Source of the DNA: Channallabes apus
Lineage: Eukaryota; Chordata; Actinopteri; Siluriformes; Clariidae
Assembly (NCBI GenBank): GCA_030522415.1
Contig: CM060113.1
Location: 14,553,151 to 14,617,150 of the forward strand
Length of the DNA stretch: 64,000 bases
Direction: 5' to 3'
The notes beneath the pieces are model-generated. The model did not search any database. It was not told where the DNA came from and saw only the letters and a program-made list of their open reading frames with translations. The position numbers and the translations under genes are program-made. Shown piece by piece: positions 40,981 to 53,070 of the stretch; positions within the stretch are counted from its first letter, which is position 1; the number at the start of each line of letters is the position of its first letter.

Positions 40981-42671
40981 AAGGATTGTGGGATACAGTA
41001 AAAAGGGAACATTAGCGCGATGCTCTCTGCATGACTTGACACCTGAGCATCACACCTCAAACGGGTGCTGGCTCTATGCATGCACAACTAAACAGTATGG
41101 CAGCATGAACGAGGCTTTATTCCGACTCCTGGTTTACGTATTTACAATATAATTGGAGGTCAGAGAAGAAATACAGCTACATAAGCATTAGATTTGAATG
41201 TCAACTGACTCGGTGACTAATTGTCGCATGGCCACATTACAGAGGAATATATTTTGGGAATGAGAGCACTTCAGTTCTGCGGGCACTGAGACGTGTCTGC
41301 TTTCCTTACACTTACTTTTCCCACATTTTACTCACAGTACAATTCACCAATGAACGAGGTGCACCAATTTTTAAGACACACATTGCTAACACTATTCCAC
41401 ACTCTCAAGTGGAATCACCAGTGTCCACCTGATACGATATCACGATACCTAGGAGCCTATTCGATTAACACTACGATTCTGTATCATGATTTTCTAAATA
41501 TCCCATTTCTATATAATTTTTTTTTTTTCAATTTTGTTAAGACCTTGAACCTTCAAAATAACAAAATAAAAAAAGTTTTTTGGCTTGCCAGCCTCACAAC
41601 TGAATTGAACATGAGTAATTAAACATATCCCATTGCTTATACCAGTTTTCAAACAATACAAAACGACTTCAAAACACAAGAGTTCAGTGCCGGTAGGATT
41701 ATAAAAAGGAATAGTCATGCTTTACCACCTCAAATGGCTCAATTTTTGAGCGTGTTTTCAGCAGCTGTGAGCACACGGGCGAGCGTGTGCAGCCTCTAAT
41801 GTGGTCATGCGTGGCTTCTAACGTTCGTGTTTCACAACTAATCAGTGCTGGTGGTGTTGTAAGACTGGTGTAAGGGTGTGTAATTAGTGAGTTTAAGACT
41901 AACTTGATGTAGAATTTGGAGATTTTTTTTTGTGAGGCGACTTTTGATAAAGTAATGCTATAATAGAAGTGTTTCCTCATGCACACATTCAGAATCTGTT
42001 ATATCCAATGCTGATTGGTCAAGTGGGATCAAGCTGAAAACCAACCAGTTGTAAGAAGAATCAATGTGGCGATAAACGAATTGGGACACAAAAAATAATA
42101 ATAATCAGAATTCATTATTAAATTGATTTCTCTTGATCTCTATTATTTACATACACACTAAATTGAGGTACTTGGAGCAAAAGTGAAAAAGGGAATTTTA
42201 GGTACAAAAAATGCTTAATCTGATGGAACATTAATACGCAGAGGAGCTGTGAGAACTGTGTTAATTTGTTAGAGAAATAGTACAATATGGGACCATTAAA
42301 ACTCAGCATGATGACGGCTAATGATAGAAGGAAGCTACCAACATCCGATGATCTAAATTAGATGATAATTATTAACAGTAAATAAGTAACATATTTCAGT
42401 ACCAGTACAGGAGAAGTATCAAAAGGACAATACTGACTGAATTAGTGATATCGATCTATACATACTGAAGTCACATCAGTAGTACAGATGGTATATTCAA
42501 GCGGTATTCTGGTTTTACCGCCACGCCTCACGTGGCAGCATTTGGGTTTGTGCGTTTGCTGGCTTTTACCGCTGAGTGGCGCTATATAACTATAGACTGC
42601 CGTCTCGGGCATCAGTTCATTCTCTGCAGGATAAAAGAACTGCAGCTCCTTTAGAGCTGCACGCAGTACCG

Positions 42672-43288
42672 GATAAAATCAAGTGAAACATTGTAGTTAA
42701 ACGTAGCATTAGAATGTAGAATTCATAATCACAGTACTAAAATTACAGTACAAACTTAAAATTTAAATAAAAGTTAAACTTATTAGGATCGAATTTAAGC
42801 AACCAAACGTTAACACAGTGAGCCTTTAGATTTTATCATGTGTAATTAGAAAAGCTATGCGTGTAGGGTTGTGTGTCATCTTATATTTAGTTTTCTTTAA
42901 ATTTGTAGTAGATTTATTAACTGAAATAAACTAAACTAAATGACCATAAAAATTCAAACATTGTCAGGATGTGCTACTGCGTCAGCAGATGTCGATGTGT
43001 TTTTGCGTTATTATAAGAATTAAATGCAGTAGGCTGTTAGGATATAATGTTCTTATGTATATAATGTTCAAATTAGATTTTTACATCCCAGTACACCTGT
43101 TGTGCTGTACCACCACCGGCAAAAACCTTATAAAATACAAGTGAAGCATTAAACGGATTTACAATCATAGTACTAAAACTATACTGCAAATTTATAACTT
43201 AAATATATTCGTTTCTTAGTTCCATCGAACTTAAGCAAAGTAAATGTTAACAAAGTGCGCCTTTATATTTTATGTGTAACACTCGCGT
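42672..43288. repeat. direct duplication of a block of about 170 bp
   Basis: The block at about 42672-42858 (AAGTGAAACATTGTAG, TCATAATCACAGTACTAAAA, TTAAGCAACCAAACGTTAAC, TTTATCATGTGTAA) recurs in the same order at about 43126-43288 (AAGTGAAGCATTAAACGG, ACAATCATAGTACTAAAAC, TTAAGCAAAGTAAATGTTAAC, TTTATGTGTAAC). Scattered substitutions indicate an old event. It is possibly part of an unrecognised element with repeated ends. Confidence 0.6.
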
Positions 43289-43639
43289 AGCCAGAAAACT
43301 GGGTGAAAATGAAACAAAACTCCGTGTATACTGGCCTCACGGACGTGAAAAATATATACTTACAGAAAACAAAATGTCTGCTTTCATATAAACTAATGGG
43401 GGGTGGGGGGGAAATCAGCTTATGTTATTCGTGTAAAACGTGGATTACTGGCCATCCACTGCTGCGGAGACGACGTGATGACATGATCACATTCGTCACA
43501 GCCAAAACCAAAGACATCAACTTATCAATGAATTATTAAAATAGCCAGTCAGTTTCCTTGCTGTTTTCCCCAACGCATTCATAATCATTAGTCTACCTCT
43601 GCCAGTGCAGTGTTTATCGCCACCCCCGTTAAAACGGCG

Positions 43640-43815
43640 TATTCAGAGAAAGGCTCAAACACCCCAGCCACTGGATGCAGTGCTGGTCCCAAGCCCGGAT
43701 AAATGGGAGGGTTACTACCGGAACGGCATCCAGTGTAAATCCTGTGCCAAGTTGTTGTGTGGACTGAATATTCCGCTGAGGCGACCCCTTGCCGGGAGCA
43801 CCCGAAAAGATCAAC
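43640..43815 (+). mobile_element. RTE-type LINE 3' end fragment
   Basis: The text CTGGTCCCAAGCCCGGATAA, GGAACGGCATCCAGTGTAAA, TTCCGCTGAGGCGACCCC and GGGAGCACCCGAAAAG is the characteristic end of fish RTE-like LINEs. It is the undeleted version of the tail seen at 19600-19640. The frames in it on both strands are accidental. Confidence 0.75.
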
Positions 43816-46800
43816 AACAACATTATGACAGAAACAAAGCGGCTCACATCGGCGTGCGTTTCGCACAGCACCGCAAAGACAGCGCTTATTTAACACGTAT
43901 AAATGTGTGTTAGTTGTATTTCTGGGAAAGAGAAATCTCTTATAAATATCTCATATCGACGCGCGTGTTCATCTGACTTTAGATCAAAACTCGGCAAAGT
44001 GAAAGAGCGCACACGCGCCACAGGTTCACGAGAACATTTTACATTCACTAAAAGGCTTATTCACAACCACATTTCAGCCATTCACACACATGCATTGTGC
44101 TATGTTGTTGGTACACACTTTCACTTTTCACCCTTCATCTCCCCTTTGATCAAAATGCTCCCAATATGAGCCGACACGAGCAGCTTTGTTTCAGTCATAA
44201 TATTCATCTATCAAAGAGGGCGACATTTGCAAAGCAGACAAAATGTAAAATCAGTACCCCAGAAAAACAACAGAGCATAAATATATACTTGCTGATTAAA
44301 CGTTGCATTTTATAAAAGTGAAAGCGCATACGGTGTCAGCAGCTTTAATTATTCATAATTAAATAATTATTAAACTGCAAAAAGCGCGATTATTATTATT
44401 ATTTTTTGATTATCATCATGTTCTTTTGCTGTTTGGGTTCAGCATTGAATGATTATTTGAAACGGAAGCGCTTCGTGTAGATTCATGCCACGAGTCATTT
44501 TATCTTACAAAGATTATTATGTTGTGCTCGGACAACTGAGCTTCTGCAGATTCCAAAATTAACATTTTTACCGTTAAAAATAAAAATGTTTTTACAAGCC
44601 CTTGAGCTGTTTGTGCTGTTTTCTTTAATAATAACAATGACAGCGGTTTCACACACAGCATTCGTACCCGTAATTTCACAATTCGTCCGTGAAACAGAGG
44701 AGTTGTAAAAACGAGATTCGTATCTGTAAGCGGTCAGAGTCGTATATTTCAGAGTTGTATTGTAACAAACACACAAAATCTCGTATCTGTACGCTGTCGT
44801 GGCCGTAGATTACACACAAATCTTTTTTTTACGCACAAATATTTTTGACAGTGATTTTATTCCATACAAATTCAGCAACATGGATTCATTGTGCCTGCTC
44901 GTTTCAATAATGCGGCATGAAACAAAAGGGCTTTTCTTGGTCGACCTGCTAGGCAATTCGACAAAAAAAAAAGTATGCAAGCAGTGTGCCCTTACTAGTT
45001 TATTAAATACATTTAATAGGTTTTGCTACTTAACTTCAGAAGAATAATATTTGTCATAAAATATAAGTAAAAAATATGGTACTATCAGTATGAGTTTTAC
45101 ACCAATGCCTCTGGTGAGTTAATGTATAGAATAAATTATTTGAAGAACAACGAAGAGAAGCAGGCCACCTACAGAACAAAACATCACCGATCAACAATAT
45201 ACGTAACGACCTTCCATTTCATAACACTAGAGAACAGTGAAACAACCATGATGATCAGTTTACTACACGCAATCATATCAAAGCTCTGAAAGGACGCTCA
45301 CTAAGTCTGACAATTCACAAATAAATCTGGGCAAGGAAAATCTCATTAGCACATCACATGAACCATGACAGTAAAAGCTGCTTGCAAAACTATTCCTTTT
45401 TAACTTCAGAAGTGGATCTATTATATGAATAATGGCTTTCTACTAACCAGGCCATCCTCTGCTGCCAATTCATGGTGGGGTTTCTTAGCAAAATCTAGGT
45501 ATTTATTTAAAAAAAAATAAAAATTTTCCTTGTGCACAAATGCTCCACTTCTGAAATTCAAACCAAACACAGGATAACCTGATCACTTGTAACAAGACAA
45601 ATACAATGATCTGCAATGATGGCCACATTATAAAAGCAGGTTAGCTGGTGAAAAACAGCCATAAAAATAAGGATGACATGTTGATGATAAAGTGTGCAGA
45701 AGGACAGCCGCAGGATCGTAAAAACTCCGGCTTTCTCTGGTAATTGACAACAATCTGTTAGTGTAAGCTACCAACAATAAATCACCTGCTGAATCCTCTC
45801 TGCTACTCGATAGGTAAAAAATTTGAAATAAAGACAAGCGAGCAAGCGAGAGAATGAAAGCTACAACAAGCTTGTTAGCGCTGAAGAAGTCGACTGTACC
45901 ACGGGACTTTGAAAGAGCCTTTCGAGCTGTGAAGCCATTTTTCTGGCACCTAATTAGGACTGTTACAAAATCCTCTCATTGCCAAGGTGCATAAAATCTT
46001 CATGCTTTTAAACAAAGGCGGCTGCTTGTAAGGGAACCAAAAGCTCAATATGGACTTTAAATGATAAACTGAATTCAATCGTTTCACCTCATTCAGGCGA
46101 CAGTTTTTTTTTTTAAACATCAAAACTGTAATTAACTTTATTTCCACTAACAAATACAGACATTAATTTTTTTTGTTCTTCTTCCCAAAAGAGTTACAAG
46201 TGCACTACCCAAAAGTTAAACAACAGTTTGCAGAAACAACAATATGATGAATATAGTAATATTAATGAATTAAACTAAGCAAGACTGTTATTTTTATAAT
46301 AGCTATAAAGCTTGATAGGTTATAAGACCACCTACAGAAGTCCAGTGTGTAGCTTCTCAAATCTTAAACAAGGTCAGAAGATGCATCCTGTAATTGTGGG
46401 GGGAAAGTGTACTGTTTCAGAAGGATCAAAATTATTGGCCTGGCCAAACAAACAAAAAAAAAAAAAAAAACAATTAATGAGATTGCTAAAACTAGAAATT
46501 GGGTGGCAATATATATTGGGTGTCTGCGAGGTCACAAATGGAAAGGGGAGGCAAGTGCTTTCCACCAAGTGGGTTGCAAGAACAATTCTACAAGAACACG
46601 GGATGGGAATTAAACAGCTCAGTTGAAGTTGGAGTGAAGTTTTCACAAGATTTTATAATTTTTCAAAGAAGTCTCCGGTGAAAGTGTTCTGTTATAATCT
46701 GTGGTCTTAATATCAGTACCAGGTATGTTTTTGCCTTTCAGAGAACAGACAATAGACAAGCTGCTGGCAGACTAAGAAATTGGTGAAGTTCTACAACAGT

Positions 46801-47055
46801 AAACTAAGCATAAACAAAAACTGAACTGAACGTGAACTGCTATAATAAGGGGGAATAAAACAGTTTGTTTCTGGTATCAGCATTTTCCAACCATCTCTCG
46901 GGTGTTAATCCCGTCATTTAATTAACAAGAGAGAGCAATCAATTGTCACATATACATTATAGCACAGTAAAAATAAGTCTCTACAACAGGATCTTCCAGA
47001 ATACTGAGAACAGAGTATGAAAGGGCATTTGGGGGAAAATAGCTGACAAAACTGC

Positions 47056-47134
47056 AATCAGTGCAATAGTTCTCCTTCAAATCCATAGCTATCTAGCTAG
47101 CTAGCTGTGGATTTGAAGGAGAACTATTGCACTG

Positions 47135-47137
<3 letters not shown>
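47056..47137. repeat. near-perfect 82-bp palindrome
   Basis: Bases 47056-47085 are exactly the reverse complement of 47108-47137. The 22 bases between them (TAGCTATCTAGCTAGCTAGCTG) are themselves almost self-complementary, so the two 41-nt halves pair with only two mismatches. It abuts a TATC microsatellite at 47137-47174, followed by a TA run. Confidence 0.95.
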
Positions 47138-47175
<38 letters not shown>

Positions 47176-47192
47176 ATATATATATATATATA
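47137..47192. repeat. (TATC)n-(TA)n compound microsatellite
   Basis: About nine TATC units followed by about eight TA units, then ACACACATACACACAC. It directly abuts the palindrome on its left. Confidence 0.95.
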
Positions 47193-49019
47193 ACACACAT
47201 ACACACACTCCTCTGGCAGGTGACACTCGCTTTTTTTTGTGTATTTAAGACTACTGTCTACTACTGTTTGATAATACCGGTATACTGGTAGATTAAGTCC
47301 TTTTTCATGATCATTTCTTTGAGCTTTAATGCTTTTGTTGCATTCGCCAGTGAAGGAGTATTAAAGCAGATACATCATTGGTTTACAAGATGTCAAAGTG
47401 GTAGATAAAGAATGTTCGCTTTCTCTTAAACTGATTTTATTGCTTGCCCCGTGTCTGATGGAGGTGTTCAAATTTTATATTGCACTGACAGCTTGGATAT
47501 TATCTTTTGTACAGGGTGGGAGAAACGGTATCTTATCGCACGAGTGCTTTTCCACTTGCATGGTTTTGGTTCACTTTTCCCTTTGAGCAGAAGCGGAACT
47601 TCGAATCAATACCAATTCTTCTGATTGATCGCTTTTACTCTGTGATAAAACATTTCTATTCTGATGGGTGCGGGCTCTTTCAGGATGACTTCGTCCTATT
47701 GCTCAGGGCACCAGTGGTTTAACAAGTATGAAAATACGCTATTGGCCATCTTCCATCACTATATCTCAACATGACTGGGAGAATTGTAAGCGATGGGTCA
47801 TTAACAGTGAGAAAGAAAAGCTCCAGGAGAATTCCAGAGACATGTAGTGTCTACTGCAAGCTGCACTAAAGCCGTTCAGGTGGCTCAAATTGCCCAAACA
47901 CACTGTATATAAGATTATGCTTAAGCCGGATATCGTCAAATTAACATTCATACTAGACATTATTATAGTTATAAATAATAAATGACTATTTCAAAGAACA
48001 TCCTTTTATAAGCAAAGAGTTAAATTTAAGATATAAATCCTCTCGCAATTATCTGCCCTCACAAGCAAAGTTACTTTAGTAAAATATCACAATTTTTAAG
48101 AAACTCAAAAGATGGCTAAGGAAATGGAAAGCTCAAAAAAAAAAAAAAAAAAAAACCTTCTGCTGGATCCTGCTTTTGAGGGAGGCACCATCAGCATATT
48201 TTCAAATATCCTGCCTTTGCTTTCAGTAGACATAATGGAGGAAAAACTCTTATCAGCCGACCAGCTGAAGAGAGCTGAGGAATATCAGAGCAAGCAGGGA
48301 GTCCAATGAGATGCTAAGAAAACTAAGTGAGGCTCAGGAGAGCCGGGGCAAGCAGAGAAAATAGAGGATATTGTGGAAAAGAAATTACATTAGCAGATTG
48401 TGGAGCACTTGTGTGCGGGTGAGTGCGAGTGTGCGTGTGTGTGTGTGATGGGGAGCTGCAAGGAAAAGGTAGGTTATGAATTATAAGATATGGTTTCTTT
48501 CTGCAAAAGCACATATTCTGAGCTAATGAAGGGATTTGCGGTTTTTCAGTGTGCGGCTTGAGTGGAATCTCGTTAAAGAGATTTTATTGCACTGACTTTA
48601 TAAAGTGCTAAAATTCACACCAAAATGCTCTTGGGTAAATGTAAAGGTAAATCAGCTTAATGTGTTGCTTAATCTCATCAAAAGGACAAGAAAAAAAAAA
48701 AACGGGCAACATTTAGCGACATGTTTTCACATTATAAGTCTAGTGAGTAAGCATGCAGTACTACTCGTCACCTGTGCGTTTTTCACAATCTTTCCTGATC
48801 CACGCATAACTTTATATACACACTAACAAGCCACAAACTGGCAGGTGACTGTTAACGTGCGACATAGGGAAACGATTTCAATGAATGATTTCAAAGTGAA
48901 AGCAACAGAGCAACAAGTGCCGTTTGAACTGAGGAAAAAACACGCCATATGGATTTAAATGAGCAGGAGCCTGTGAATGGATAATTACTGCAGTGAGTAA
49001 TACGTTTCATAATCACGCT

Positions 49020-49330
49020 TAGAGCGCACTGGACAAGCCTCTGGAGGTAGTGTTACGACCTGGGATTGCTTCAACCCGCCGGGTCTTGGCTCACGTTAAC
49101 GTTATGTGGCAATAGAATGAAGTCAGCTGATGACCTGAATGTATTGAAAGAGCGGGTCATCACATTAATGGAAAATATTTTTTTTTTCTAAATTTCCTGA
49201 CGTCGGGAGCATTTTCCTGACACAAGCTTTGAAACAGTGGAGCACGAATCAGGTCCTCTGGTAGAGGAATAATTTCACACATGAACTGGCCACCATATTA
49301 CACGATGTAATCAAAACTAAAAAAAATTTT
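49020..49330 (+). mobile_element. mariner/Tc1-like relic, shared with 59.4 kb
   Basis: GGATTGCTTCAACCCGCC ... AACGTTATGTGGCAATAGAATG, AAGTCAGCTGATGACCTGAATG, then TTTCACACATGAACTGGCCACCA. The same ordered blocks appear at 59385-59615 with substitutions, so both derive from one element family. No intact frame. Confidence 0.6.
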
Positions 49331-49788
49331 TAATAAACCTGGCAGTGTATATTTGAGTTAAGCTCAAGTTCGAATGCTAGACTTGTTCACATTTTGATCC
49401 TTGCTAAGAATTACTAGCATTTTATATTACGAGTACGAGTTCTTCTGGGTGAATGAGCAATCATTTTACACATGAATCGCCCATAATTGGAAATGTTAAG
49501 GATGTATTGGAGTTTTTTTTTTTTTTTGCGCCAGGCAGGGTCAATAAATAAACTGAAGTAACATGACCGTAACATGACAAAATTGTGAACAAAATTAGTT
49601 AAAATATTTTAACTAAAATCCATGTTGGAGTGGAAAAAAAAAAAAAGTGACTGATAGACAACACGATAATTTAACCACGCTGCGCTACTTTACAACATTT
49701 TATTCTGTCCCACTAGTACGTGTGGCGCTCAAACAATGATATTTTCACTGCATAAAATCCTAGCAAAAGGTTTGTTAAACTAAAACCG

Positions 49789-50295
49789 TTAACACATGAA
49801 TGATCGGTCCAACACTATCCAGCTGTGGCTTCTTTGAGACTTATTTCTGTTTACAGAACAACAATGAACACCACTTTTAACCACGTTACCTCTGAAATGC
49901 CAGGTCCTTGATAATTTCTTGTTTATAGAACTGTTGCATAAAAGCCATCTCACACTGGCAGTTGTGCTGCTATACTGAATTTCAGCACAGCTGCCATTAC
50001 CCGCGACACTCGTGCCGACAGCTGTGCTGATATTTGGTACACGAGCATTCTTGCTCAAGTGGTATTTCTTGATTAAACCATGATACAAAAGAATTATCCT
50101 ATGTACCCAGGAGGCCTTAAAATGCCATGCTGCCCGATAGAACGCATCAATCTGTACACTTAAAGCATCACAGAAGAAAAGGACACTGAGATTATCGAAA
50201 ATGATATGCACCTTGATGGCTGAGTCCTTGAAGTCATTGAGATTATCCTGTAGGAATGAACGGAGATGACAGATGAGCTGAAGAAGTTGGCACAC
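49789..50295 (-). other. unexplained 168-codon open frame
   Basis: On the minus strand 50295 to 49789 is open for 168 codons, reading MCQLLQLICHLRSFLQDNL and so on. The composition is protein-like (leucine, serine and valine rich, several Cys and His). I recognise no family, see no catalytic motif, and find no splice sites that would join it to thoc2. Chance or a decayed repeat is the most likely origin. Confidence 0.2.
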
Positions 50296-50969
50296 AGCAG
50301 GAGAAAAGGGTTGGGGAGGAAGGGAGGGGGAGGTTGGCCGGCATTCAACACATCCCCATAGAGACCTTCAAAGACTAGAACTTTGACATGGTTAGTGGAG
50401 GAAACACTTGGAGACTAAACTGTGGACTAGATGTGCTTTGAGAACCTGTGTTGCGTTTAACTTGTTTGTGTCTAAATAAAGAATACATTCTACTACGTCA
50501 GTGGTGTGTAGGAATGTGCTAGAAAAGATAACTGACTTGGTTAACATTCTAACATGGAGAAGTGCTACATTACCTGCCCTGGTGTGTAAGATATCAGTGA
50601 ATCTAATGGTGTATGTTAGGTCTTGGTGATTGGGTGCATATGGAATTAGAGTGCATATAGAATTACAACAAGCTCCCTGGTTGCAGATAAGCAGCTCCTT
50701 CTGGAAAAGCTTTGCCCATGCTTTTTTTCCTCCCTCTCACTATTCAGCTGCTGCTGGTGATGCATCATGGGGCTTTTCCTGGATGGCTGGAAGGCCTGTG
50801 TGCCTTTTGCAGAAGATGTGAAGATCTGGGGGAGCAGGGGGTAAAAACACTTTCCGTAGCACGTCTGGGCCACTTTCTGCCACCAAAAAAAAGGAGGGGA
50901 AAAAAAACGAACAAACAAAAACAGGTCGAGAGCCAACGGCTGGGAGGGAAAGAAAAAAAAAAAAAACTT

Positions 50970-51616
50970 GGTCTCGTCTCGAGGATCCAGGATGGACAGG
51001 AAGCAGAAGAACACAAACTCCGACTGCACTGGGACGTCAGGGCGCTCTGCCCCGATGCTCTACTTCGAGATATCTTCCAGCATGAGGGGGGGGGAAGGGG
51101 AGCCTTCTCTCGTGTCGGTGTTTAAAAAGTGGTGGTCTCGGTTATTTACGTTTACTTTTTCTTGGAGGATTTAACTCTATAGATGAAGAAAGCTGCTCAC
51201 ATAATTTTAAAAATTAAAAAAAAAATTAAAACATCATTGGAAAAAAAAAAAAAGGCTGGAGGGGATTTACAAAAATATATCTATATTTACAAAAAAATGT
51301 GACAAAATATTTTCCAAGGCACTTGAGGGCGGTTTTTGCAGCACAGGACATACAAAATGGGAAGCAAAAAATCTGAAGTGACGATTAAAATTTTTTTGGC
51401 AAGTCCATTGAATTCTATCATCAAAAAAATACTAGGTGTTTAAAAAAAATAGATTCTCCAAAGGAAAATGAAGGGGGAAAAAAATAGTCCATGTGATGTA
51501 CAACTTCTCCCCCTACTGCTCTCCTATTGAACGCTGGGTTCCAGACGCCTCCCCTGAACTCTGGCATGTGGAGGGATGGGACAAGAGGAAAACGGCCCTC
51601 CTCAGGCCATACTAAC
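50970..51616 (-). other. thoc2: UTR-like block downstream of a thoc2 exon (possible alternative 3' end)
   Basis: If the donor at 51616 is not used, translation continues for four codons (VSMA) to TGA. It is followed by U-rich sequence with TGTAAATA at 51284-51291 (minus strand), a Pumilio-type recognition element, and a TTTTTGTAAATCCCC repeat of it. The block looks more like a 3' UTR than like surrounding intron, being low in transposons and U-tract rich. I did not find a convincing AATAAA close by. This would make a THOC2 isoform lacking the last four tail exons. Confidence 0.3.
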
Positions 51617-51675
51617 CTTAACTGCAGAGGAGTGTGAGGGCGAAGAATGTGTGTCGAGCTTTCGTCTTTTTTGCT
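51617..51675 (-). CDS. thoc2: thoc2 exon with basic nuclear-signal-like motif
   Basis: The 59-nt exon completes a Glu codon and encodes QKRRKLDTHSSPSHSSAVK. It matches the vertebrate EREQKRRKIDTHPSPSHSS segment. KRRK is a likely nuclear-localisation cluster. The acceptor must be ..CTACTAG with exon start AGCAAAA, since only that keeps phase with the preceding exon's lone G. Donor is AAG|GTTAGT. Confidence 0.93.
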
Positions 51676-53070
51676 CTAGTAGAGAAGGAAAAACACAACA
51701 AGTACAAGACTTTTAGTTTAAACCTCATTTTTCGAATGCCACCAATTCCACTAGTATACAGAATGCTGGCAACTACTTAAAGATTTCGTTCTACATCTCA
51801 TTATGGGAAATGCCTGAGGTACGGTCTGATGATGGAATAACAGCAGGTCTATCTAAAGGAGACACTAATTCACCAGCATGACACAAAAGCCTGACATCTC
51901 CACATCTCCCCTGCTACAACACTTTTGTATGCGATTCTCACAGTTTTCCATAAAGACCACTAGTTTTCCCCCAGTGGAATTCTGTGGCAGACAGACTAAA
52001 GAATTCTCAATGGAAAAGGTGAGATTACGGGATTTTTTTCCCCTTCCACTTCCCATGACACGGGTCAGGACGTGGTGTCTGTAAAAGAATTCCACTGCCA
52101 GTGTCACAGTACAAAGCAAGCAGGCCTAAAGCCATCGGAAAGGGTCAAACTAGCCAATGACACCTGCATGAGACATAAGAGGACGTTACCAGTGTCTTTA
52201 ATCAGGCAGACTAATGTGCAATGGACATCAACAACTGCCTGTGGTCAGTGTAAATGATTATCATATTACAATGGCACTTGTCAAAAAACGCTGTTTTGCT
52301 GGGAAACCTCGGGACCTCGCATTTATGTGGATTTGACAATGTGACAATCCAAGTAATTCCCGGTAACCTCTTTACTTTGAGCAGAATAATGCACCGTGAC
52401 ACACCGCAAACATTGTTCAGGAATGTTTTGAGGAGCATGCCAAAGAACTAAAAGGTAATAATTCAGGCTCCAAATCCAACAGATCTCAATCAAATCAAGC
52501 ACCTGTAGGGTTTACAGGACCAACCCAAGTCTGACCGTTGAAGACTGACCTTGCAGGACTTGCAAAGATCTGCTGGTAATGTACTGGTGCCAGAGAACAC
52601 AGCATACCATACGAGTTCCTGTAGAGAGCCCGTTCTGGCAGCACAAAGGCAATTTTTACAATATTAAGCAAGTGGTTCCAACGTTATGGCTGATGGGAGA
52701 ACACAACCTCGTGCAGCAGGAAATAAAGATGGTCTATCTGGGATTTTGATTTGTGTCCATGATAAAACTCCCCAGTAGAAGAAAGGTTAACATACATTCT
52801 ATATAGTCTTTGGTGATGCAAAAATTAAATCAGTCCCACTTTATGTGACTGCATTAGGCTAAACTGACACAGCATCTCCTTTAAACTTTAATGAAGTCGG
52901 AATACAAAAGGCATCCAGCCGACGTGAGAAATGAGAATGCTACTCTACAGCCTCTACATCTTCAGACTGTGGGAATGTAACGACTACAAAATAGTGATAA
53001 AATCATCATCCTGAATCATTCCTCAATGCTGAAAAAATAAAAATAAATAAATAAATAAAAAGTGCCTTAC
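51676..53070 (-). other. thoc2: thoc2 intron with Tc1-like relic
   Basis: About 52250-52700 is a plus-strand Tc1 relic (LGNLGTSHLCGF, CCAACAGATCTCAATC, TGGTGCCAGAGAACACAGC, ending CCAACGTTATGGCTGATGG). Its end resembles the MITE termini at 5626-6091. The rest of the intron shows nothing recognisable. Confidence 0.6.

Larger units (their letters stand above)
40981..51616 (-). other. thoc2: large thoc2 intron (10.6 kb)
   Basis: It holds an internal direct duplication at 42.7-43.3 kb, an RTE 3' fragment at 43.64 kb, a long palindrome with microsatellites at 47.06-47.2 kb, a transposon relic at 49.0-49.3 kb, and an unexplained 168-codon minus-strand frame at 49.8-50.3 kb. A UTR-like block lies at 50.97-51.6 kb. 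Each is listed separately. I could not find the short exon that would encode the family's DSLIELKESSAKLYIN segment. Confidence 0.7.

Noticed and set aside
42642..42660. Histone-type 3' stem-loop (GCAGCTC ... GAGCTGC)
   Set aside because: Stem and loop do not fit the GGYYYTTYTNARRRCC consensus, and there is no histone gene nearby.
43588..43913. Paired 102-codon frames on both strands
   Set aside because: They lie on an RTE 3' end fragment; overlapping open frames on both strands reflect repeat sequence.
50712..51125. 137-codon plus-strand frame and its minus-strand counterpart (50646-51029)
   Set aside because: Both run through A/T homopolymers, lack any family motif, and have no splice sites linking them to either gene.
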